Source of the DNA: Gnetum montanum
Lineage: Eukaryota; Streptophyta; Gnetopsida; Gnetales; Gnetaceae
Length of the DNA: 64,000 nt
Assembly (NCBI GenBank): GCA_015680685.1
Contig: MNCI01027158.1
Location: 1 to 64,000 of the forward strand
Direction: 5' to 3'
Below the pieces are notes generated by a model, which saw only the letters and a list, made by a program, of their open reading frames with translations, had not been told where the DNA came from and ran no database searches. Shown here in pieces: positions 10,687-20,920 of this stretch (its first letter is position 1; each line of letters opens with the position of its first letter). The position numbers were made by a program, and so were the translations under genes.

Positions 10687-13600
10687 AGGTTCTGGCTCTA
10701 TGCAAGGGGCTTAAGCCTTTTCTCCTTGTGGTTGAACTTGTCAGTGTGTTATCTTGGTTCAACATTTTAGAACCAAACATGCCTAGTTATGACATGTGGA
10801 TCGAGCTCCATGTAATATGGTTTCGTCCAAATGTTGTTGCATTTTTATCATTTATTTTGTAGAATTTCAGCGTTGTCATATGGTCTCATTTGAGTGAGCA
10901 GCTGACTTGTGATATTGTTGAGACCATGTTGCCTGGTTCAACATGAGGCATGTTAGCTTTCATTGTTGACATAAATGAGGGACCATATATAGTCAAGGGA
11001 GGTGCTCCTAAAGATCCTAGATCCACACATCCTTTGACCCATGTGTGGGGATTGCCATCTTGCAGCCATTACAACAATAGTAGCACTCTTTTTCTAGCTT
11101 TCTGTGTGCATATGTTGTTCCAAAATCTTCCTGGAATAGTGTATAGAGTAGACAGGTATGCTCTTTTATACTTATCTTAACTTTGGTTCCTTTAACGTTA
11201 TATCATTGTTTACGTATGAATACTTTTCTTTTACAGGCCCCATGTTGACTAGCATGGATTGCATGAGGATGATATTGGGCTTGCCTTAGCGCACGTAGCC
11301 TTAGAGGCATTCATGAAGGGCCCCACTCTTCGTGTTGTGGTGTTAGATCAGACCAAGGGTGCTATTGTCAATTATCCTAGGCAATTCTCTAAAGCCTTTG
11401 AATGTTGTCAAGTTCATGGCTGGCTGCATGAGGATTCGTCTCCCGATGGGCCCATTTTTTCTCAACTGGTTGATCTTGCACGTATTGTGCCTACTCCATT
11501 TGCTAACAGTAAATGGTTGTGTTCTAGGCTTGGTTTTCATTTTTGTTACATCATTGCTCATCATACTCTTAATTTTTGCTCAATGTCTCCTTTGTCTTTT
11601 CTACAGCGGCCGTTTCCCTTGATGAGGTTACTATCATATCCAGGTGCACTGAGGCCACTCTCTTTATGAAGTTTGGATAGATAGAGGAGTCACAATAGTG
11701 GCTACATAAGAAGGCACCTGAAAAAATCATCAACCATCTTACCAATGCAAGCTTGATGGACCTATTTACTACCTTGACTCCTAACGTTCTCGTGACTGAA
11801 ATGATTTCCATCGTTGACTCTTTTAATGATGATGTCTCCTATTTTGCTACACGAGTTCAGGGAGTTAAGGTGTCTTTCCACCTAACCGCCAAATTCTTTT
11901 TTGATCTTTTCAGTGTACCAGCAAATGGTGCTAAGGTAGTGGTGGATAGAGTAACTAGAGAAGGTCGTGTGATCAAGGAACTTGAAGATTGGCTAGGTGT
12001 ACCACGAAGTCCTAAGGGTTTTTCCATGAAAGCTAATACTCGCTTGACAGAGGTAAATTTTCTATACCCACTCTTTAGAGCACTAGCATTCCCTAAGTCT
12101 CTTTCTCAAGCAAGATGTCTTGGGGTTGAGTTTGCATGTGTTATGTGCTCAGTCTTGGAGACTGGTATGTGCTATAATTGGGCGTAGTTCCTTGGGTTAG
12201 GTCTTTGTGAAGAGATCATCAGGCTACGTTCCAATGTTGATGTCAAATCCCACTTTCCCTTTTCCTGTTTTGCGAGCTATCTCTGTAGGTTTGCTGAGTT
12301 GTTAGTGGTCTATGGAGATAACCATTATGTGTTAAGGGATCGTTCATAGTTATCTCGCCCCTAGATTCTTCATCTATTTAACACCACTAGATCCCAAGAT
12401 CCACCCAAAGTCATCAAGGAATCAGTCTCCATCACAACAGGGGGTGCAATGAGTCGTTCTCACCATTCGCATGATAACTTAGGGTTGGAACCACCTAAAT
12501 TGCACACAACTATTAGGAGAGCTGAGCGCTTGATTCAGGAGACTGTCGGGAAGGCTAAGGCTAAGGTGAGAAGGGCTGAGTGTTCAAGGGAGCATGCTAC
12601 AGAGGTGAGGCTACTGGCAACAAAGAAGATCCGATTCATTTTTCCAGGAGCGGGCAAGTATTTTTTTTTTGTTTTAAATGTTTTTATCACCTTTTGAGTT
12701 TATTTTCTTACTTAAATATGCATACCTATTATGTCATGCTAACCTTAGATTTATTGGTGCTTACATAGGATACCTCCAAGAGGGAAAGGGAAGAATTAGC
12801 TCCAATGGGTGAGCCTAAAATGGTTATCGAGCATGATGAAGAGGAGGAAACGAGAGAAGAAGCAACTGAGGCTATTCCCATGTTACGGGAAGAGGATGAA
12901 ACGGATACCATGGGCATGACACTTGCTGAGGCTTTAGATGCCCTTAAGCATTTAAGCGAGGAGAAAGATGTTTTTGACAATTTCTTTGATGGGTCTCTAC
13001 ACCTTGGTGATCTGCCTGAGCTGACCAGCAAAGGGCTCCTTGGTATGTCTTGTTAGTTTGATCTGCATTTTGTACTTCTTAGCTTTGTACATTGTTTTGA
13101 TTATCATGACTCTTCCTAACATCAGACATGGATGCTGAAGCACTTGAAGCACATGCATCTCAAGTGGATGTGTCAGAGTTACAAGCCCTGGCTGAGGTGC
13201 CTTCCCATATAGATTCAACATCCCATTGGTCAATTAAGGCTATGGCACGAGATGCCCAATAAAGTAGACTTTGTTGCTGGCATCATCAACGATGTTGTTG
13301 CTGGCATCATCAACGATGTTGTTGCTCGTCTGTAACAGGCTCATCCTGAATTAGGTGTGTACTTTATACCAAGTGCCTGAGTTCATTGTGCTTTTGCATC
13401 TATTGGCAATCTCTTATTAGCTCATATGTGTGATGTTTGTACTTGTAGCTGCAAAGCTTCAATGCAGTCCTTCCGAAGCCACCCATATTGATGGTCTCCC
13501 AGAATTAGCCAAAGATATTGAGCAGGTCCCAAGAGGGATTTATGATGCAGTTTCAGGCTGTGTTGTTCCGAATGCCAAGTCTCTTTGGACCTGCAGGCGC

Positions 13601-14402
13601 TCAATTGAATACTTATGGCATGAAGTTCAATCATTGAAGGAAACTTTGGCGAAGGTAACAGAGGAGAGGAATGACTTCCAAGCCCGTTATGATTTTGCCT
13701 CTACTAGATTGGCCGGTGATAGTACCTAGTGTACATCCGAGATCACCTATGCATGCTATTGGACAGTCTTGAATAGCAAGGTGCAGGCAACTCAGGATCT
13801 GGCCAAACAGAGGGCCCAGATGGATTTATTGAATAGAAAGTTTCATGACTGGATGCCCTTTGCATCCAAAGTATGTAAATGGGGCTAGGATCAGAAAGAT
13901 CATAAGCACCAATACAAAAAATGGTTGAAAGAGGAATCAGTTGAATGTTGCTGATTGGAGATGTTCGTCGAGAGGTTAGGCTTGTGCTCTTCTTATGACA
14001 AGTTTGTTGAGTGTACGGAAGTGGAGGGGTCTCCTGAGAGATCCATTACCACTACTTCTATGGAAGCTTCAACAAGTATGTTTTCACTTGAGCAGCCTTC
14101 CTAGTCTTCAGTGCACAAGGGTAAAACCTTAGCCAATATTGACCTTAGACTTGACAAAGATTAGGCATGCGTGCCCGAAGAAGAGATTCTACGGTGCCTG
14201 GAAGCTAATCTTAGGCCTTCCTCACCTATAGGTGTTGTAGTCCTGTATTGTTTTATTGCATTTAATCATCTTTTCTTTTGAGTATTTTTCTGTTTTAATC
14301 TATTTGTTTGTGTTTACTTATTTTGTTTGTTTGTTTTCCTTTTTGTGATAGGGACATGGTGATGGTGAGGCTGCCCCAGTGGGACAGGAGCTAATAGCGT
14401 AG
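10687..14402 (+). pseudogene. Spliced antisense gene inside the Tat element (extra ORF, unknown function)
   Basis: Plus-strand exons lie between protease and RT of a minus-strand element. Exons read LALCKGLKPFLLVVELVSVL (about 10690), MLAFIVDINEGPYIVKGGAP (10950-11155), HEDDIGLALAHVALEAF (11237-11508), and VQGVKVSFHLTAKFFFDLF with GRVIKELEDWLGVPRSPKG and LTEVNFLYPLFRALAFP (11607-12600). Acidic and coiled-coil segments follow (LREEDETDTMGMTLAEALDA, about 12770-13042; LHMEVQSLKETLAKV-like near 13620). Introns 11156-11236, 11509-11606 and 13043-13125 are GT-AG with matching phases; 13355-13448 fits after a one-base frameshift near 13260. The donor near 12605/12654 and the last junction before GHGDGEAAPVGQELIA (14352-14402) are unresolved. 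Several in-frame stops are present. I do not recognise a known family with confidence; it resembles extra ORFs carried by some plant Gypsy elements. Confidence 0.6.
13273..13320 (+). repeat. 24-bp tandem duplication in antisense gene exon
   Basis: Two perfect copies (13273-13296, 13297-13320) encode a doubled VAGIIND-type segment. It keeps the reading frame and lies a few codons after a stop or frameshift near 13260. Confidence 0.95.
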
Positions 14403-14986
14403 AGGAGTTTGGGGACCAGTCCCCTCCTAATACTAATGCATAATTTGTCTTGTTAGTCTTATCATTTTTTGTCAGTTTTTTTTAGTTTTCTTTTAGTTTT
14501 CGGCTTGTTTTGTTGTTTTTTGGGATGTATGAGAACATATATAACCATGATCATGGTGTAATATGTCGTCATCCTATTGCCATGTTAACACTCCGTATTA
14601 TATATATTTTGTTTTGTTTTTTTTTCAAGTTTATTTGTGAACGTAAGTGTAAACTAGAATCGTGACTGGTAAACATAAGATAAGCGAAGATTGTAATTTT
14701 GCAAAATGTAAACAATAATGACATAGCGAAGATTTGGTACACTGGTAATGTATTGTGCTCTTGTTTAAGGCCATTTTGGACCACATGTATCAATTTAAAG
14801 TCATGGTGGACTATTGCATCTTTGTCAAAGAAAGGGAGGAGACTGTAGTTGTTTCAGTGGATTTAAAAGAACTGGTCATTTCTGACCGTGGCTAGTTTAA
14901 TCGTCATTGCGGACATTTGGTAGTTTAGCATCATTTCAGACACTTAGTAGTTTAATGTCCTAGTTTTTGATCTATTTCTTTAATTT
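14403..14986. other. 3' region of antisense gene and junction to protease
   Basis: T-rich sequence after the last plus-strand exon (about 14440-14530), with no poly(A) tail, so it does not look like a processed retrocopy. From about 14790 to 14960 there are degenerate units (AGTTTAATCGTCATTGCGGAC and AGTTTAGCATCATTTCAGAC are two of them) like those at 5335-5660. No coding match. Confidence 0.5.
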
Positions 14987-15890
14987 TCACAATTTGTTGT
15001 GAAGGGTGGGATGTGAAGGCATGATCTTGTATTCGCCATCTCCCTCGCTGGATACGTCAAAGGGTAGTTCTGACCAAGAGACATCTGCGGGAATGGCTCC
15101 TATGTTTGCATCTTCCGATGCTTCTTCTGTTTTAGGAAAGTTGCAAATTGGAGATTGACTAATGTTTAGGGTTTCACTAGTGGTGTCTTGCTTAGGTTCA
15201 GAGAGTTCAACCTCTAACCCTTGGTTCATTCCTACGTGTGAGGAAGTAAGTGATGTTGCAGCATCCCCGTGTATGATGATTTCGCTGCCCTAATAAGGTA
15301 GGTGAATTTCTTGATGGATTGGTGATGATATGGCTTTTATTTGAGCTAACCAAGGATGTCCCAAAATTAGATTAAACCCCAGCATCTCTTCCACGACTAC
15401 AAATTCAGCCGATGTGGGGAACCAGTCCCCTGCTATGAAATGTAAGGTAATCATGCCTTTTACCACGACACAGGAACCACTGAAAGATTTCAAGAATGAT
15501 GTTGTCATTGGCTGTATTTGTTCCATGAGGCCCAGTCGTTCAATGACAAGAAAAGGTATTACATTTGTTGTCGCTCCGTCATCAACATGCACCCTATGTA
15601 TCTTAAATTGGTTAATTTGTATCGTCATAAACATAGGGGCAGTAGTGACCTCTCCCATTTTTTTGTCTTATTTAATGTCACTGGCATGAAATCCTAGAGA
15701 TGTGGACCTTGATTCTTGATGTGGAGACAATATGGTGTAAATAGATGGTTCATTTGCAGGAAGGTCTTCACTAACAGGGATTGAATTCAACATACGCACT
15801 AGAGCTTCCCGATGTACCAGGGAGGTCATTACTAGGTCATATAGGCTTAGAGAGATGTTCTTTTGTTTTAAGGCCTATGTAACCTAGGTC
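14987..15890 (-). pseudogene. Tat element aspartic protease (retropepsin) region
   Basis: This domain would process the Gag-Pol polyprotein. It is open from 15658 to 15290: MGEVTTAPMFMTIQINQFKI, then the active-site block VHVDDGATTNVIP (the family usually has D-T/S-G; here D-D-G-A), and FNLILGHPWLAQIKAISS near the C-terminus. One stop and a frameshift precede MGEVTT; the 15890-15660 stretch carries the linker (SLVHREALVRMLNSIP). Downstream, an acidic tail (15229-14987, EVELSEPKQDTTSETLNISQ) runs into stops where the antisense gene region begins. In most Gypsy elements RT would follow directly; here it resumes only at 8886. Confidence 0.85.
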
Positions 15891-16501
15891 AGAACACTAG
15901 CCAAGTCATTGCTATTTGGAATGTTTTTATCTATCAAGACTTGATCCATTTGACCCAACATTTTTATCTCTCGCGGAAGAGTTTTTGCGTTATTAACTAT
16001 AGTTGTTAGGTTCGAGACATTGGACATTCCCGAGTTCTTGTCTTGATGACTCATGCTAGGCTGATCAGTAACTAGAACCATAGGGACAACATTCAACAGT
16101 GTGGGTTTTGGTAGTCCTAACTCATGACCATGACGTTCTTTGGCCAAATGTTCCCTGGTCAATCTATCAGCGAGGCGTTCTCATGAGGGTCACCGGGGAA
16201 CTATTGGGAGTTGCACATTGGGGTATTTTGGCATCCAAATTACAAATGGAGTGGGTCAAGTTTGCGCTGGTATGTTTGCTGTTGCAACCGCAAGGTGTAC
16301 TTGGATGAAAAATGGTTTTTGTAGTGTAGGAGGTGTATGTGTGAAAAAAGGAGCTTTTGGAGGTGTTAGCGTAGATGTGGTTTCAGCAGGTACACGAATC
16401 ACAAAAGGCTTTCGTGGGATGTCTTGTTCATTGCTGACATGGATGGTGTTAATCACATAGGGTGACTCTTTGGTGTTAAAAGGATCTTTGTAGACCCCCA
16501 T
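15884..16501 (-). pseudogene. Gag-protease linker of the Tat element
   Basis: Two open segments (16501-16256, PYVINTIHVSNEQDIPRKPF, proline/threonine-rich; and 16162-15884, MTREHLAKERHGHELGLPKP) lie between the Gag zinc-knuckle-like block and the protease. No domain is recognised. They are in the right place and orientation for the spacer of the polyprotein. Confidence 0.6.
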
Positions 16502-16504
16502 AGA

Positions 16505-18743
16505 CTAATTTTGAGGTCTTACTTGGTTGGCTTCATCAAATACTATCTCACCTCTATCAATCATATGTTGTATGTCTTGTTCTAGGGTGAAGCAGTAATC
16601 GGTTCCATGTCCACATCGTTGGTGATACTCACGGAATCTGTCTAACCTAAAACCTCTTGGAACAGGGGGTTCATTGGCTGTTGCCAACATTGGGGTTTTA
16701 ACCAACTCACTGTATCGATCATGTTTTTGGGATGCTGCAGGAGACATTTGCTTATGTTGAATCAACCTAGCCTTTAGAAGTTGGTCCAGTAGTTGTGAAG
16801 GTTTCAAGGGTAAAGGCGTGTACTTTGTAGGGTCTTTTCGTTCGAAGGTACGAGTGTGACTCATGTTAGTAGTTTGGGTAGAGGAGGGTTCAGGTGTAGG
16901 TGTAGGAGTGGTTCTTTCGTGACTAGTGGGGGCGGTGGGTTGTTTCACTCTCTACCCTGTATTGTTGAGTCGAAATGTCTTTGCCACTACTGTGACTGTT
17001 GTTTTAGACTTGTCTTTATCTTTCTTCGTATGTTGGCTTTTGAAAGTTAGGTAAGCTGGGTCATGACTTATCTGTGCTACCTCTTCTATGTTTTTGGTTT
17101 GGACAAATGCCTGACTCAAAGTGCGAACATTCAAATAATAGAGTTTTGACTTAATGAAATCATTCACAACACCTTTGAGGATTGTGAGTAAATACATTTC
17201 CAGGATAGGCTCGTGAAGTTCGTTAAGGGTAGCGCTCCATCTTTGGATGAAATTTTGTACGGGCTCCAATGGCGCTTGTTTTATTTGGATTAGACTTTCT
17301 AGTGTGGCTTCAGGCTTCAGGTTATACTTAAAACGGGTAATGAATTGATGTAACAAATCCTCTAAAGAGGATATGGAGTTACGCGGTAGGGCTCGGTACC
17401 AGTCTAAGGATTTTCCAGTTAAGGACATGGCGAACACACGCAAGATTGCATGAGGCCATGATTGAAGTAAGAGACACTCTAATCAGAATGTCACTAGGTG
17501 AGCATTTGGGTCTCCCTCTCCATTATACTTGGTCAGTTGTGGCAATGAAATTCCTTTTGGTAAAGTCAATGGTGGCACTGAAGAGCTAATCGGATCATCT
17601 TTATAGAAGTCCAACACCTTGACTTCTTTAGTGTTTGCGATCTTAAGGTGCTTTACTTCATTGGTTAACGCTTGATTATCTTTCTAACATCTTCCCATTA
17701 TTGAGCACTAGGTGGACCAGCTGGTTGGTTAGATTGGGCGTGTTGATAGTTAGATTTTTGTGTGATTTGTGCGAAAGATGACTACAGGGTTTTTGGTGGT
17801 TGTATTTGAGAGACATTCACAGATGGGATTGCAACGGGCGGTATGCTGTAGTGAGTAGGTTGATGTTGTTGAATGATAGGTGTGGACCACTGCCTGGTTA
17901 CAAGTTGTGAGTAAATACCCTGAACCTATTGAGTTAAAGTCGTGAAGGGTGTTCCTTGGATTTACACTTGTGGTATATAATGAGTAGATGTAGAAGCGGG
18001 TATCATGGATGGCATCCCAATTATTTGGGGTTAGAAGGTCATTCCCATATTAGCTTGAGAGGGGAGTTGTTGGGATTGTCCTTGTGAGAGGGAGGGTTAG
18101 TGGTAGCTGGAGGAATAACAGGGATGGGCATATCGAATTGGGTGTTGGTCATAGGAAAAACAGGAATGGGGATGGGTGCTTCATGTTGAGAAACAGGTAC
18201 TTGAGTACTTGTAAATGCATGAAGAGGCATAGTCTCTCCTATGAAAGGGTGGAATAATGGGTTTGCATGAGTATGAGGACTAAGAGTGTGGTATGAATCC
18301 TCATGTTCGGATTGAGCTGCAAAATCATCTTCCTCATCTCTGTTTTGAGGCTTTACAGTGGGTTGCCGCAAGGTTTGATTCCTTGCCATGAGGAGCTGGG
18401 ATATGAGTTCATGATGGGATTCAGAGAGGGGAATTATGTCATATGCTTAAGGGATAAAGTTATGGCCTCCCTTATAGATGAGTTCATACTGTCGTTTTAC
18501 TTCCATTTTCGTGCGATCAATGGGCAAGTTAGCTTGGATCTTTAGGCAGATGAATTTGTATTATTCCGGGGTAAGAATTGTATAAGTGGGGTCTTTGCCT
18601 TGTAATCGAAGTGACCAACGAGTTGGCCCTTGAGGGTTCATCTCTCCAACGGTGACTATGGGTTCAGTTCCGATCATAGGATTTGAGATTTCGACATTAA
18701 GGTCAGAAACTGACAATCTTGCTTTGATCTAAGAAGATTCCAT
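16505..18743 (-). pseudogene. Tat element gag
   Basis: This is the structural capsid protein of the element. The likely start is the ATG at 18743, followed by early stops (codon 5, then two more before MARNQTLRQP at 18389). The N-terminal part contains MNPQGPTRWSLRLQGKDPTY and a Pro-rich stretch (IPIPVFPMTNTQFDMPIP). The retrotransposon-gag core is clear at 17443-16952: SLTGKSLDWYRALPRNSISS, LEDLLHQFITRFKYNL and SLIQIKQAPLEPVQNFIQRW. It is followed (16948-16505) by a basic/Pro-rich segment and a zinc-knuckle-like block (YHQRCGHGTDYCFTLEQDI) in which one Cys of the usual CCHC is missing. Stops between 18039 and 17443 confirm decay. Confidence 0.85.
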
Positions 18744-19396
18744 GTGTGTAAATGGCTTGACTAGCTGAATATGTGTAAGTAGTGTATGCAAGCTAAGCTT
18801 GAGCAAGCCGAGCAAGCTAGGCATAAACATTAGCGTGAGCGCAACCTGAACATGCGTACGTTAGCTTGTGCGCAACGTATCCAAGCGCAACATACGTGCA
18901 GCGTAAGCGCAATGCGATGCAGCATGTGTGATTGATGTGCTTGCACAGCGTGTGTGAGTGATGTGCTTGCACAGCGTGTATGAGTGATGTGCTTACATAG
19001 CGTGTGTATGCTAGATGTGTGCAGTAGTGTGTATACGCTGCGTTGGGTTTTGTAGGGTATGCTATTTCAGATTTTCACAGCGTTGGGCTTTGCAGCATTT
19101 GTACGCTATGTTGGGTTTTGTAAGGTATGCTATTTTAGATTTTCGCAGCATTGGGCTTTGCAGCATGTGTACGCTATGTTGGGTTTTCACCGCGTGTGCA
19201 CACTGTACTTAATATTTTCAGCAGCTATTATGGAATTTACTGCATTAGCAGCAATGTAAAATTTTTGCAAGGATTTAATTCAATCATGAACAGATTGGTA
19301 TGGTTTAAGCAAGCTAAGCTTGTGTTCTACACCTAATTTGCACCACGCATGAAAGGTAACGGAATCAATGTTTTATCGGGATGGAAAACAAGGTGG
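18744..19396 (-). other. Tat 5' leader with two tandem repeat arrays
   Basis: Untranslated leader between the primer-binding site and gag. It contains about three copies of a 26-bp unit (TGTGAGTGATGTGCTTGCAC plus AGCG, about 18925-19003) and about 2.3 copies of a ~73-bp unit built on CGTTGGGTTTTGTAGGGTAT (about 19035-19195). GCGTGAG/GCGTAAG words are frequent at 18820-18930. Confidence 0.7.
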
Positions 19397-19414
19397 CCCT
19401 CCTTCTAGCGCCAA
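19397..19414 (-). other. Primer-binding site of the Tat element
   Basis: On the minus strand it reads TTGGCGCTAGAAGGAGGG, four bases after the LTR end. The TGGCGC start is typical of plant Gypsy primer sites that pair with a tRNA 3' CCA end. I do not assign the tRNA. Confidence 0.7.
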
Positions 19415-19418
19415 TTTC

Positions 19419-20915
19419 TGTACTATCTGAAATCATCGGTGTAAGGCTGGAGAAAAAATGAATGCGGAAAGACCTCTAGAGAGATACAGCCGACATTGCC
19501 TTTGCGTGAGGGCAAGCTGGAAAAGCAAAAGTAGAGTGCCTTGGATGGTCTACAAGAAAATCAACCAAGGACTTCCCCGAGCGTACGCTATGGCCTACAC
19601 TGGGGATATCGTCACGAAATGTAAAACCGAGAGCATAATGCAACGAGACGTAAACATGAATATAGCATGTAAACGTAAACAGAATGTATGTAGAAATGTG
19701 CAATAAAACAAAATAATGCAAATAATGAACCAAAAAAGCACAACGGAACGAAAAAATGAAACTGTGTTATATTAATTAACAAGATGTGCACCGGTCAAAA
19801 TGTAGTTGCGTGTCTGGATTGCAAGTTAGACGTTAAGCTCCGATGTGAGGAGTTTGCAGGTGCTGGGGATCACATGCGTCCGGGGTCAAGATTGCTGGTT
19901 TTCTTTCTTCAAAATTGCCAACCCCATTTATGTCAATGAACGAGGTATTTATACATTTTTCAAGGCTCGAGAGTAGGATTTTTGAATGAGGTCAATGGTT
20001 GTGAGATGAGAGAAAAATGGATCGTGTGAAAGGTGTACATGGGCAGAATACGTTCTAGACTGGATACACTGTATCTTACAATCTGTTTTAGCTTGTGCAA
20101 GATAGCTTATGCTCATAGAAGGATGTACAATCTGTAGCGTAAGAGCTTGACCAACTCAAAGATGTGAAAAATTTACAATGACCGATAATGTACAACAAGA
20201 GCATTTGCCTCTGGCTCGCTTGGAATTTATGAATCTACAGACTAACTACTATTGAATATGTTTTTGCTTCACAAAGGTCGCCAGCATGAATTAATCTTAT
20301 CTTGGCATGCCCTCAGCATGCATCTGAAGTGCTTTTGCTCGATCGTGACCAGTGCTCACGTTGGACTCACGCTATCAGCGTGACCTTAGTGTGTCCTTAG
20401 CGTCACCTCAGCGTGCATGACTAACAATGATGCGTTTTGTGTCAAAATTCCACCTTTAAGACCTATTTTTGAAGTGTGACTGCTACCTAACCTTGAGGAT
20501 GACCTGCAAGCTGAATTTGAGCCTATTTATGCCTTGATTTAGGTCATTTTGGCAACTCATGTTGGACTCACGTTGTCAATGTGAGCTGGGCGTGACTCCA
20601 GTGTGACCTCAGCGTGACTCCAGTGTGACCTCAGTGTGAGTGCTGAAAACGATGTATTTTCGAGCTCGAAATCAGAATTCTGAGGGTTGGGACTTGAAGC
20701 AATCATTAGTGGACCTCAAGGGGGCCTTGTACCCTCGAAATCAGGCCATTTTAACACTGTTTGGAGGCTGTTTTGGGTTACTCACGCTGGACTCACGCTG
20801 CTAGCGTGACTTGAGCATGAGTTCATGCTTTAACCAAATTTTTGTTCCCCAAAAGCACAAATAACTCTGAATTGTTCTCGTTTTGAAGTGTTAGGCTGAA
20901 TTTTGGGGTGTTTCA
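19419..20915 (-). repeat. 5' LTR of the Tat element
   Basis: In element orientation this is the promoter-bearing LTR. It starts TGAAACACCCC (at 20915), ends AGTACA (at 19419) and is followed by the duplicated TCAGT at 20916-20920 on the plus strand. It carries a TATA-like box at 19945-19954. CTCACGCT/AGCGTGA words cluster at about 20345-20400, 20560-20640 and 20780-20825. Confidence 0.95.
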
Positions 20916-20920
20916 TCAGT

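Larger units (their letters stand above)
2689..20915 (-). mobile_element. Complete Tat-lineage Ty3/Gypsy LTR retrotransposon, 18.2 kb
   Basis: Two direct LTRs (2689-4174 and 19419-20915) both begin TG and end CA and are flanked by an identical 5-bp duplication TCAGT (2684-2688 and 20916-20920). The coding order on the minus strand is gag, protease, (antisense gene), RT, RNase H, second RNase H, integrase, which is Ty3/Gypsy order. The additional RNase H domain after the RT-linked one points to the Tat lineage (relatives of Ogre/Retand). A primer-binding site abuts the 19419 LTR and a polypurine tract abuts the 4174 LTR, fixing the orientation. I counted about 33 substitutions in the first ~245 aligned LTR bases, mostly transitions, so this is an old insertion. 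All frames are broken and it cannot be autonomous now. Confidence 0.95.

Noticed and set aside
13273-13320. CRISPR-like direct repeats
   Set aside because: Two adjacent copies without spacers, inside an exon; a simple tandem duplication.
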